Below the pieces are notes generated by a model. The model saw only the letters and a program-made list of their open reading frames with translations. It did not search any database and was not told where the DNA came from. From Butyrivibrio sp. MC2021 (GTDB taxonomy: Bacteria; Bacillota; Clostridia; Lachnospirales; Lachnospiraceae), in contig NZ_JHXX01000002.1 of the NCBI RefSeq assembly GCF_000621605.1, forward strand, positions 434,001-498,000: a DNA stretch of 64,000 nt, written 5' to 3'. The translations under genes were made by a program, and so were the position numbers. This document shows, piece by piece, positions 1-8,102 of this stretch (position 1 is the first letter of the stretch; each line of letters starts with the position of its first letter).

Positions 1-1
1 T

Positions 2-277
2 TTTGTGAAGGAGATCAGCGCCCTTCCTCATCTCAATATCAGAGGACTTATGACAATTGCTCCCTACACCGAGGACCCCGAGAGCAACAGACAGTATTTC
101 AGAGGCCTAAGGGAGCTCAAGGACGAGATCAACGGCATGAATATTTTGCCGGTACCTATGGATACTCTTTCCATGGGCATGACAGGGGATTATCAGATAG
201 CAATAGAAGAGGGGGCCACCTTTGTCAGGGTAGGAACCGGTATATTCGGCGAGAGAGACTATTCTTTGAAATCATAA
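2..277 (+). CDS. YggS/YBL036C-family PLP-binding protein, C-terminal part
   Basis: This is the C-terminal 91 or so codons of a pyridoxal-phosphate homeostasis protein; the gene begins upstream of the window. The family binds PLP in an alanine-racemase-like TIM barrel and has a role in B6 and amino-acid balance, without a known catalytic reaction. What is seen: a segment ending in LSMGMTGDYQIAIEEGAT and then VRVGTGIFGERDY, which match the family's conserved SMGMS-D-xx-AI and VRIGTxIFG phosphate-binding end. A GTG at position 5 is internal to the gene and not a start. The next gene begins about 100 bases downstream with no clear terminator between. Confidence 0.9.
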   Translation, partial: FVKEISALPHLNIRGLMTIAPYTEDPESNRQYFRGLRELKDEINGMNILPVPMDTLSMGMTGDYQIAIEEGATFVRVGTGIFGERDYSLKS

Positions 278-373
278 AAAATATGACATAATCTTAAATA
301 AATATAAACGAATTTACACACATAGGGCCAAAGAGTATAATATTTCTATAGTATTTATGATAGGAAAATTTGT

Positions 374-646
374 ATGCAAAGAACAGAATTACTATCAAAA
401 ACAGTCTCTTTGGAAGACTTAAATCATCTGATCGATACCGGCCATGTTTTTGTCACACCCTTTGGTCTTAACAGGCAGTGCTATATTGTGGTAAACCACA
501 AGCCCTTTATGGTAATAGCAACGGATGTTTCCATTAGGGGAGTTCAGCTTAGCGGAGCCTGGTATACCTGGGAGGATCTGCAAGCCATGGGCGGTGTATA
601 TGATTCGGAATTTGAGGCGCTGAAGGCCATAGCCGGAGGTGCATAA
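374..646 (+). CDS. small protein of unknown function (90 aa)
   Basis: An uncharacterised soluble 90-residue protein with no signal peptide or membrane segment. Its start is preceded by a weak ribosome site (AGGAAAA at about 362-368). The sequence mixes hydrophobic and charged residues evenly (for example FVTPFGLNRQCYIVVNHKPF), as expected of a folded domain. It is followed by a strong hairpin terminator, so it probably ends the transcript that includes the YggS-like gene, and both could be co-transcribed. I do not recognise a family. Confidence 0.7.
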   Translation: MQRTELLSKTVSLEDLNHLIDTGHVFVTPFGLNRQCYIVVNHKPFMVIATDVSIRGVQLSGAWYTWEDLQAMGGVYDSEFEALKAIAGGA

Positions 647-679
647 GTTTAAATCAAAAAAATAAATGTAAGAAAAGAT

Positions 680-717
680 TAAGACGAAGGCTGTCACGGC
701 TTTCGTCTTATTGTTTA
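680..717 (+). terminator. Rho-independent terminator
   Basis: TAAGACGAAGGC pairs with GCTTTCGTCTTA (one G-T wobble, 7-nt loop), followed by TTGTTT. It closes the unit ending with the 90-aa gene. Confidence 0.8.
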
Positions 718-818
718 AGTGGAATTATAAACAATCTATAAACTCTTCAATGGGAACCTTTAATTTAGCTAATTTCATGCTAAAATAAATATTACGCATG
801 ATTATTGGAGGAGCAGAA

Positions 819-1964
819 TTGGGGTACGTTACTTACTATGTTGAAGCGCATATAGCCTGTATGTTGCTTCTGGGACTAATCGGAATCAAGATTGCCAAAG
901 GCGTCAACAAGCAGTTCTCACAGATGGTATTGGGGAATATCATCGTGGTTCTGATATTATATTTTTGCGCAGAGATCTTCTGGGTACTGGTGGACGGCGG
1001 TGTTTTGGGAGAATCCAGTACGCTTCTTTATCTATCCAATCTTTTCACGTATTTGCTGCTGAGTGTGGCGGCCTACCTATGGTACATATTGTCGGAGGCC
1101 ATACAGAATGACAAGTCTGTTGAGAATGACATCACCAGGCTTATCCTTAGTATTCCTGTGTGGATCTCAGGTATCCTCTGCGTTTCGGCCTACAGAACAG
1201 GGCTTGTTTACTACGTGGATGAATCCGGCAATCTGGTGGGAGGACGACTTTATATTCTTCTTGTCATTGTGCCTTTTTCCTATCTGATAGCAGCTTCCGT
1301 CAAGGCTCTCTACAGGGCTTTTAACAAGGACAAATACGCAGACAGGAACATCTACTTCATGATCGGAATGTTCCCGCTTTCACCTATTATTCTGGGTGCG
1401 CTGCAGGCTATATACTGGAGAATCCCGCTGGTTTGCTACGGTACTGTTATCGCAGTTTACTATGTATACATCTCCATGCTGGACAACCTTATTTCCCTGG
1501 ATCCTCTTACACAGATCAACAACAGACATCAGATGTTCAAGTATCTGGCCCAGAAGATGAGAACAGAAGAGCTTGGAATGTCACTGTTTGTATTGATGAT
1601 AGATATCGATGATTTCAGGAATATCAACGAAGCCTACGGACGTCTTGAGGGAGACAGAGCTCTGGTGAGAGTTGCCAATGCGGTCAAGAGCGCATGCCAG
1701 GGCCCAAGGAACAGATTCTTCGTTTCCAGGTACGGCGGTGATGAGTTCGTGGTAGTTGCACAGATGGCCTACAAGGCCGAGGCGGTGTGGCTTTCAGATC
1801 AGATCAAGAACAATGTTAAGAGAATGACTCAGGAGCTGGGTCTTGGCTACAACATAACCGTCAGCATCGGAATAGCGCAGTATGACTATGCTGCACCGAT
1901 CTCTCTTAAGTCATTTATTTCCAGAGCGGCCCTTGACCTGTATAATCAGTCAGGCGGGCACTGA
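819..1964 (+). CDS. membrane-anchored diguanylate cyclase (GGDEF)
   Basis: Synthesises cyclic di-GMP from two GTP. The N-terminal half has about six to eight hydrophobic membrane helices forming a sensor-like module. The C-terminal half is a GGDEF domain with the intact active-site motif RYGGDEF and an upstream DIDDF metal-binding loop. The inhibitory RxxD I-site expected just before GGDEF is absent (RNRF is found there), so product inhibition may be weak. Start choice: an ATG at 798 is in frame, but GGAGGAG (807-813) lies inside that reading and is ideally spaced (5 nt) for the TTG at 819, so I take TTG. That gives 381 residues. A perfect 11-bp hairpin follows the gene. The family call is sure; the sensed signal is unknown. 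Confidence 0.9.
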   Translation: MGYVTYYVEAHIACMLLLGLIGIKIAKGVNKQFSQMVLGNIIVVLILYFCAEIFWVLVDGGVLGESSTLLYLSNLFTYLLLSVAAYLWYILSEAIQNDKSVENDITRLILSIPVWISGILCVSAYRTGLVYYVDESGNLVGGRLYILLVIVPFSYLIAASVKALYRAFNKDKYADRNIYFMIGMFPLSPIILGALQAIYWRIPLVCYGTVIAVYYVYISMLDNLISLDPLTQINNRHQMFKYLAQKMRTEELGMSLFVLMIDIDDFRNINEAYGRLEGDRALVRVANAVKSACQGPRNRFFVSRYGGDEFVVVAQMAYKAEAVWLSDQIKNNVKRMTQELGLGYNITVSIGIAQYDYAAPISLKSFISRAALDLYNQSGGH

Positions 1965-1982
1965 AATAGAATATGAATTCTG

Positions 1983-2028
1983 TAAACGTGGTCTAGAACA
2001 AAGAGCTGACCACGTTTATTATTATTCC
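1983..2028 (+). terminator. Rho-independent terminator (stem overlaps an antisense small ORF)
   Basis: TAAACGTGGTC (1983-1993) pairs perfectly with GACCACGTTTA (2008-2018), followed by TTATTATTATT. It terminates the GGDEF gene. The right arm codes the last residues of the minus-strand 30-aa ORF. Confidence 0.75.
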
Positions 2029-2085
2029 GCCAAGCATAAATGCGGCGATTATTGCGATAGCGTAGATGAATTTCATTCTGGCCAT
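1993..2085 (-). CDS. putative 30-residue membrane peptide
   Basis: A short minus-strand reading frame encodes a basic N-terminus (MARMKF) and then one uninterrupted hydrophobic helix (IYAIAIIAAFMLGGIIINVV), ending in SSLF. AAAGGAG stands about 7 nt before the ATG, which is a good ribosome site. The composition is that of a single-pass small membrane protein or a leaderless toxin-like peptide. Its 3' end runs through the terminator of the convergent GGDEF gene. It is too short for homology to be judged by eye. The ribosome site plus clean hydrophobic helix make it credible. Confidence 0.5.
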   Translation of the reverse strand: MARMKFIYAIAIIAAFMLGGIIINVVSSLF

Positions 2086-2214
2086 GACAGGTCTCCTTTT
2101 TCGTGTCTTTATTTAAGCATACAATAGAATTTGAATGTATTGTATAATTAATTTGATGCGTAAATGGGAAATGTATTACGTATTTGTGGCAAAAAGCACA
2201 GATTGGAGGGGCGT

Positions 2215-4926
2215 ATGCAGATATATGTAGCCGGAAATATACTTCGTAGCGGAGACGGATCAATCAAACATCCCTTTAAGACTATCCAGGAGGCTGCCAA
2301 TATAGCGGCTCCCGGAGATACGGTTTTTGTTGCACCGGGGATATACAGAGAACATGTAAGACCCGCTAATTCCGGAACGGAAGATAAGAGAATAACCTAT
2401 GTCAGTACCACAAGGGGCGAGGCTGTCATCACCGGAGCTGAGGAGATCACAGGCTGGGAGCCCTTTGAGAACGTATACAGGGTGAGGATTCCCGACAGCT
2501 TCTTCGGCAGCTTTAATCCCTATGCGGAGGCTGTTGACGGAGACTGGTGCTGGATGAAGAAGGATCCAAGGCACCTGGGAGATCTGTACCTTGACGGCAA
2601 GTCCATGTATGAGGTTCTGGATATTTCTCAGTGCCTTCATCCCGAGAAGAGCAGGAAGTCCTGGGACCCTGATTTTTCTGTTTATACCTGGTTTACAGCA
2701 AGGGAAAACAGCGAGACGATAATTTATGCCAATTTCCAGGGAAAGGACCCAAATCAGGAAAATATTGAGATTTCTGTGCGCAGGGCATGCTTTTTCCCTG
2801 AAAAGAGCGGAATAGATTATATAACTGTTTCAGGCTTTTGCATCAGACAGGCCGCCACCCAGTGGGCACCTCCCACAGCTTATCAGGAGGGAATGATAGG
2901 CCCCAACTGGTCCAAGGGCTGGATCATTGAGGACTGCGATATCTACGAGTCCAAGTGCGCAGGTATCTCCCTGGGTAAGTATTACCAGAGAGGAAACAAT
3001 AACAAGTGGACCACGACCTTCATTAAGGACGGCACCCAGACCCAGAGGGATGCGGTGTGCCAGGCTGTCAATGAGGGCTGGAGCAAAGAAACTGTGGGCT
3101 CCCATATTATCAGACGCTGCGATATCCATGACTGCGGTCAGACCGGTATCGTGGGCCATATGGGCGGCGCTTTTTCAATAATAGAAGACAACCATATTCA
3201 TCATATAAACAACAAGCATGATCTGGCAGGGGCGGAGATTGGCGGAATCAAGCTCCACGCTGCCATTGATACCATAATCAGGCGAAACCATATTGACCAC
3301 TGCACAAGAGGTCTGTGGCTTGACTGGGAGGCCCAGGGCACCAGAGTCAGCCAGAACTTTTTCCATGACAATGTGCCCCCTAAGGGAACCAGGATAGAGG
3401 ACGGCCTGTCCCTTGGAGAGGATATCTTCGTTGAGGTATCCCACGGCCCTACACTTATAGATCACAACCTGCTTTTGTCGGATATTGCCTGCAGGGTCAG
3501 CACCCAAGGCATAGCCTTTGTTCATAACCTTATCGCCGGTTCCTTCAGCTATGTGGGACAGGGCTGCGACAACAGCACCAGGAAGTTTGCAAGTGACAGG
3601 TATACGCCGTATCACCTGCCTCATTCCACCAAGATTGCCGGATTTATGACCATACTTCACGGTGATGCCAGATTTTACAACAACGTGTTTGTCCAGAAGA
3701 CAGTGAGACAGGATCTCATGGATTACTGTGTGGACAACAGAACAGATACCATGGACAGGAACAATTTTATCTGCGGAACTGTTCCCTACAACAGCTTTCC
3801 TACGCCCTCGGAGTATTTCAAGGGCTTTGACGGGCTCAATGTAGAGGAGCATTGCCCCAGAGATGTCTACTACGACAGACTCCCTGTCTATTTCGGAGGA
3901 AATGCTTATTTCAACGGAGCAAGGTGCTGCACCGCAGAGACAGCCCATGTGGACAATGACCACAAGATTAGCTTCTATGTTGATGAGGATAACGGAAGGT
4001 ATACCCTTCACACCAATCTCTATGAGTTCTTGCCAAGGAACTTCACGATTCCGGTAAATACTCAGTTCCTGGGGCTTGCCTTCGAGCCGGAGCAGAGATT
4101 TGAGAACCCTGACGGCTCGGAGATATCCTTTGATACGGACTATTTTGGCCGCAAGAGAGGAAGATACCCTGTGGCAGGACCCTTCGAGGAGTGCGGAACC
4201 GACAGATTCACAGTGCAGACTCCGGGCTTTGGTTCCTTCCTGGTGAGCAAAGGACCTAAGGGCAGAATCGAGGAGAAGGACAAGAAAGAGGCAAAAGAGG
4301 AAGCCGATGAATTCTTTGAAGAGATAAAGGATGAGGATCCTCCGGAGAGCATTTTTTCAGAGCAGATAAGACAGGACAGCGCTCCCAACTTCACCATAGA
4401 TGAGGAGGACTTTGAGAAACAGGATATTGTCAGCGAGGTCAACGCCAATGTGCTTCTGACAGGCTGTGACAATGTGGGGATCAAGTTCCCCTTTGAGGGC
4501 GAACTCTTTATCGTCAGCGACATGTTTGTCAAGGGAAATGAAGTATGGCTCTATGACAGCATCAATGAAAAGCTGGTGGAGCTGGACTGCGAATACGGCA
4601 TCTACAGGAGCCTTAAGAAGTGGTCTGTAGGGGCCCTCCAGTCCATAGATGTGACTGATGATCCCAACTGCGAGGGCTTTGTAAGGACGGCGGGAACACT
4701 GCTTTGCATCCTTAGTAAGAGCCTTGCCCACGACCCTGCGGATACCTGCGCCACTATTCAGGACAAGGTGAATTCCGGCATAGAGTCTAAGGGCATTAAG
4801 ATGCGTTTTACACCAAGGTATCTTAAGTTTATAAGAAATAAAAAGTTTATATCCCTTGAGGATGTAATCTATCGTATGAGTAAAGGTGCCATGGATATAG
4901 TGACAGAGCGCCTTGAACATCTATAA
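2215..4926 (+). CDS. GH120-type beta-xylosidase with C-terminal extension
   Basis: Intracellular exo-acting beta-xylosidase of the right-handed beta-helix family GH120, which removes xylose from xylo-oligosaccharides. It follows the known Thermoanaerobacterium enzyme closely in blocks such as NSFFG-FNPY, IGPNWSKGWIIED and GLWLDWEAQGTRVS. By analogy the nucleophile is Asp370 (in LWLDWEAQG) and the acid/base is Glu407 (in FVEVSHGP). The segment between them is longer than in that enzyme. No signal peptide is present. Start: ATG at 2215 after GGAGGGG; an in-frame ATG at 2164 has no ribosome site. Odd: the family is about 640 residues, but this protein has 903. After the beta-helix comes an acidic, Lys/Glu-rich linker (about 685-725) and then about 175 residues of an unknown mixed domain. 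First gene of a five-gene operon. Confidence 0.87.
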   Translation: MQIYVAGNILRSGDGSIKHPFKTIQEAANIAAPGDTVFVAPGIYREHVRPANSGTEDKRITYVSTTRGEAVITGAEEITGWEPFENVYRVRIPDSFFGSFNPYAEAVDGDWCWMKKDPRHLGDLYLDGKSMYEVLDISQCLHPEKSRKSWDPDFSVYTWFTARENSETIIYANFQGKDPNQENIEISVRRACFFPEKSGIDYITVSGFCIRQAATQWAPPTAYQEGMIGPNWSKGWIIEDCDIYESKCAGISLGKYYQRGNNNKWTTTFIKDGTQTQRDAVCQAVNEGWSKETVGSHIIRRCDIHDCGQTGIVGHMGGAFSIIEDNHIHHINNKHDLAGAEIGGIKLHAAIDTIIRRNHIDHCTRGLWLDWEAQGTRVSQNFFHDNVPPKGTRIEDGLSLGEDIFVEVSHGPTLIDHNLLLSDIACRVSTQGIAFVHNLIAGSFSYVGQGCDNSTRKFASDRYTPYHLPHSTKIAGFMTILHGDARFYNNVFVQKTVRQDLMDYCVDNRTDTMDRNNFICGTVPYNSFPTPSEYFKGFDGLNVEEHCPRDVYYDRLPVYFGGNAYFNGARCCTAETAHVDNDHKISFYVDEDNGRYTLHTNLYEFLPRNFTIPVNTQFLGLAFEPEQRFENPDGSEISFDTDYFGRKRGRYPVAGPFEECGTDRFTVQTPGFGSFLVSKGPKGRIEEKDKKEAKEEADEFFEEIKDEDPPESIFSEQIRQDSAPNFTIDEEDFEKQDIVSEVNANVLLTGCDNVGIKFPFEGELFIVSDMFVKGNEVWLYDSINEKLVELDCEYGIYRSLKKWSVGALQSIDVTDDPNCEGFVRTAGTLLCILSKSLAHDPADTCATIQDKVNSGIESKGIKMRFTPRYLKFIRNKKFISLEDVIYRMSKGAMDIVTERLEHL

Positions 4927-4951
4927 AAAAGTTAGTGAGGAAGTTTTTTTA

Positions 4952-6217
4952 ATGGCAAAAAGTGCAAACTGGTATGAACTTGATAATGCCGCCAAGATAA
5001 TCCCTGCGTCGGCGAAGGGGGCCAACACCAGAGTTTTCAGATTGACCTGTGAACTTAAGGAGGATGTGGACCAGGAGGTACTGCAGACTGCCCTTGATGA
5101 GACCATCGAGGAGTTTCCGTTTTTTAACTGCGTTCTTCATAGGGGAATTTTCTGGTACTACCTGGAGGACAGCAATCTCCGGGCAGTGGTGGAGGAGGAG
5201 CACACACCGGCCTGTATGCCCCTATATGTTCCGGGACATAAGAATCTTTTATACAGAGTCAATTTCTACAAAAAAAGGATAAATCTGGAGATGTTCCATG
5301 TACTGGCAGACGGTACCGGGGCCTTCATGTTCTTTAAGAGCATGGTGACCCGTTATCTTCAGCTAAGGCACGGACTGGATGAGAATATAAAGCCCACGGA
5401 TGATTTTTCCGTTGAGGAAAAGACGGGAGATGCCTTCGGGGACTACTACAGCAAGCAAAAGGGCCTCAAGCAGCTCAAGGAGATGCGCTCCATCAAGGCC
5501 TATCAGGTCAGCGGAGAGCTGGATGACTACCTGCTTCCCCACCTGGTGGAGGGCTGCGTATCAGCGGGCAAGTTCCTGGAGCTGGCTCATCAGTACAACA
5601 CCACAGTTGGAGTTCTCTGCGTAGCCATCTATATCAAGGCTGTTATCCAGGGAATGAACAGGCTTCAGAAGAGAAGACATGTGGTGGTCAGCGTTCCCGT
5701 GAACCTGAGACAGTACTTTAACAGCGGAACCAGCCGCAACTTTTTCGGAGTAATAAACATCGATTATAACCCTGCGGATTACAACGGGGAGCTGGAGAGC
5801 ATCATCACTCCTGTGGCCAAGGCCTTTAAGGAAAAGCTTTCCTCCGAGAGCATAGAAAAGACCATGAATTCCTATGCTGCTCTTGAGCACAACTTTGGAA
5901 TCAAGATGATTCCCCTGCCCCTTAAGGATATCGGTATCGGTTTCTTTGACAGATCCGCCAAAAAAGGTGTCACCAGTTCCATGTCCAACCTGGGACAGAT
6001 CAAGATGCCACCGGAAGTTTCGGACTATATCGAGAGCTTTTCAGCCTTTATGACGGCTTCATCCCAGCAGGTATGCGTATGTTCCTTCAAGGACAAGATG
6101 GTATTCGGAGAGGTTTCGCCCTTCAAGACCCACAAGATCATGCTGAATTTCTTCAGATGCCTGACGGAGCTGGGAATAGAGGTTGTGCTCAGTACCAATG
6201 ATTATGATGAGGAGTAA
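4952..6217 (+). CDS. condensation-fold acyltransferase (alcohol acetyltransferase-like)
   Basis: A 421-residue protein of the CoA-dependent acyltransferase / condensation-domain fold. The signature HxxxDG is seen as HVLADG, with His116 the presumed catalytic base, in the middle of a hydrophobic strand. No membrane segment or signal is present. Start: ATG 4952 after GTGAGGAAG; an ATG at 4913 would overlap the preceding gene and has no ribosome site. It is followed 6 nt later by a zinc-ribbon membrane protein and then by an acetylesterase-like hydrolase, a trio that suggests addition and removal of acyl groups on a common substrate. The acceptor (sugar, alcohol or lipid) cannot be told from sequence. 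Confidence 0.75.
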   Translation: MAKSANWYELDNAAKIIPASAKGANTRVFRLTCELKEDVDQEVLQTALDETIEEFPFFNCVLHRGIFWYYLEDSNLRAVVEEEHTPACMPLYVPGHKNLLYRVNFYKKRINLEMFHVLADGTGAFMFFKSMVTRYLQLRHGLDENIKPTDDFSVEEKTGDAFGDYYSKQKGLKQLKEMRSIKAYQVSGELDDYLLPHLVEGCVSAGKFLELAHQYNTTVGVLCVAIYIKAVIQGMNRLQKRRHVVVSVPVNLRQYFNSGTSRNFFGVINIDYNPADYNGELESIITPVAKAFKEKLSSESIEKTMNSYAALEHNFGIKMIPLPLKDIGIGFFDRSAKKGVTSSMSNLGQIKMPPEVSDYIESFSAFMTASSQQVCVCSFKDKMVFGEVSPFKTHKIMLNFFRCLTELGIEVVLSTNDYDEE

Positions 6218-6223
6218 GTTTTT

Positions 6224-6889
6224 ATGCAGTATTGCCCTAAATGTAAGGTTAATATAAGAGGGAAAAAGGAGTGCTGTCCCCTGTGCCAGGGTGCCCTCAA
6301 GGACTCTGAGCTTGAGATGGAGCCCGCTTTTCCTGTGATAAAAAAGAGCAAGGTAAGTAATATCACCTTCATGAAGATGTGTACTTTCTTATTTGTGGCC
6401 CTGGAAATAGTATTCGGAACAGTGAATATCATGACCCACAGCGAGTATTCCTTCATAGGTGTCGTTATGCTGGGACTTCTGGTAGCCTGGATCACCATTA
6501 TCACCACCGTCTATCTTCGAAACAATCTCCTGAAGGTCATCACCTGGGAGGTCTTTGTGGCCATAGTGGTGGATGTATATATCGATATGCACACAGGCTT
6601 CCACGGCTGGAGCCTTATCTGGATGGTGCCCTCCACATTGTTTGGTCTTGCGGTTGCCACCATCATTATCGCCAAGGTGCTGAAGCTGCGCCTGGATGAA
6701 TATGCTCTTTACATTGTTTTTGATATATTGATGTCCCTTTTACAGATAATATTCATCAGAAACGGAATGAACAAATTCCCCTGGCCCGCAGTCATCAGTA
6801 TCATGATCTATCTGATCCTGGGCGTATTCATGATAATATTCCGTTTCCGTGACCTTAAGAATGCTTCTGCGAAGATGTTTAACATGTGA
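6224..6889 (+). CDS. zinc-ribbon membrane protein (DUF6320-like)
   Basis: Starts with a short zinc ribbon made of two CPxC knuckles (CPKC near residue 4 and CPLC near residue 19), then about 30 charged residues, then six hydrophobic helices to the C-terminus. The pattern fits the DUF6320 group of Firmicutes, which is of unknown function. It lies 6 nt after the acyltransferase, and its stop codon overlaps the next start (TGATG), so the three genes are almost certainly translated together. A role as a membrane anchor or transporter for the neighbouring acyltransferase/esterase pair is inference only. Confidence 0.7.
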   Translation: MQYCPKCKVNIRGKKECCPLCQGALKDSELEMEPAFPVIKKSKVSNITFMKMCTFLFVALEIVFGTVNIMTHSEYSFIGVVMLGLLVAWITIITTVYLRNNLLKVITWEVFVAIVVDVYIDMHTGFHGWSLIWMVPSTLFGLAVATIIIAKVLKLRLDEYALYIVFDILMSLLQIIFIRNGMNKFPWPAVISIMIYLILGVFMIIFRFRDLKNASAKMFNM

Positions 6890-8088
6890 TGACTATGGGA
6901 CTTAAAAACAAACTCAATAAAAACAACATAAAACGCGGCATCGTCTTTGCCTCAAAGGTAGGGGACTTCGTTGAAAACAGGCTTGGCAAGGCAGTGGAAG
7001 ACAGCCGCTTTAAGGCCCAGGACCTGCCGGAGGATCCGGAAAAACTCACCTGGTACAGAGTTCCCCTTGAAAAGGGACTTTCCGGGGACGGCTCTGAATA
7101 CTACATATATGTGAAAATAGGAGATCCGGACAAGCTTTGTGTTTTTTTCTCCGGAGGAGGAGTTGCCTGGAACGAGTATACCGCCGCAAGGCCGGTAACA
7201 GGGGGCAAGGTAGCAGCGGGGCTTCCCAATTACTACTGGAATAACCTTAGGCCCTTTACCCAGATCATGAATATCAACGTGGGGATCACCGACATTTTTA
7301 CGGACAAGAACCCCTTTAAGGAGTGGAGCTTCGTGGTCATAACCTATGCCACGGGGGACTTCCATATAGGCAATAACGACTATCCCTATAAGTCCGAGAC
7401 GGGAGAGGACGAGGTCCTTCACTTCCATGGATATGTGAATTTCCTTGAGAGTATGAAGGTGGCAAAAAAGCTTTTTCCCAAGCCATCGACCCTTCTTATT
7501 GCGGGGAATTCCGCGGGAGCCTTTGCAGTGCCGGCTCTGGCAGGGGAAGTGGTGGATGACTATTATCCCAAGGCCCGGAATATCACCCTTTTTTCCGACA
7601 GCGGACAGCTCCTTTATAAGCACTGGAGAAAGACCGCCAGGAACATCTGGATGTGCAAGGACAGCTTATGGAAGCCCATCCACGGGGATAATATCACTCT
7701 GGAGTGGTATAAGGACCTGTATCAGCGCTACGGCGACAGGTTCAGGTATCTGTACTCCAGCTCCAGCCATGACTATCTTTTAAGCGCTTATTACAACGAT
7801 ATCGTCAACAAGAAGTACAAGACCGACTGGGACGTTCAGGAAGAGTATTACGGCCAGCTCAAGGAAATGGTTTCCCAGCTCAAGGCCATAACCCCTTCCT
7901 TTGGAATGTTTATAGATGACTGGAAGATTCCTCTTATCACCATGGGAGGAACCGTTCACACCAGCGTAAGGGAGCCTCATTTCCTTCTTTTTACCCAGGA
8001 CGGCATATCCATGGCAACCTGGCTTAAGGATGCAGTGGAAGGAAAAGTGTATGATGTTGGGATGGAACTTTTGAAAAAGGAAAAGTGA
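6889..8088 (+). CDS. pectin-acetylesterase (PAE/NOTUM)-like hydrolase
   Basis: An alpha/beta hydrolase of about 399 residues that matches the pectin-acetylesterase family in several places: FFSGGGVAWN (the family's GGG oxyanion region), NPFKEW plus YATGDFHIG, and the nucleophile elbow GNSAGAF with Ser208. A likely catalytic His lies in GGTVHTS. The family removes acetyl groups from polysaccharides or, in Notum, acyl groups from proteins. No signal peptide is seen, so it would act on imported oligosaccharides. Start: ATG 6889 overlaps the upstream stop; GTG 6886 and ATG 6895 are alternatives. It sits between a membrane protein and a GH29 fucosidase in a xylan/pectin-type operon. Confidence 0.75.
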   Translation: MTMGLKNKLNKNNIKRGIVFASKVGDFVENRLGKAVEDSRFKAQDLPEDPEKLTWYRVPLEKGLSGDGSEYYIYVKIGDPDKLCVFFSGGGVAWNEYTAARPVTGGKVAAGLPNYYWNNLRPFTQIMNINVGITDIFTDKNPFKEWSFVVITYATGDFHIGNNDYPYKSETGEDEVLHFHGYVNFLESMKVAKKLFPKPSTLLIAGNSAGAFAVPALAGEVVDDYYPKARNITLFSDSGQLLYKHWRKTARNIWMCKDSLWKPIHGDNITLEWYKDLYQRYGDRFRYLYSSSSHDYLLSAYYNDIVNKKYKTDWDVQEEYYGQLKEMVSQLKAITPSFGMFIDDWKIPLITMGGTVHTSVREPHFLLFTQDGISMATWLKDAVEGKVYDVGMELLKKEK

Positions 8089-8102
8089 AAAACGGAGGTT
8101 TT

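Noticed and set aside
3175..4011. 278-codon minus-strand frame within the GH120 gene
   Set aside because: No ribosome site, and the plus-strand frame has clear family motifs.
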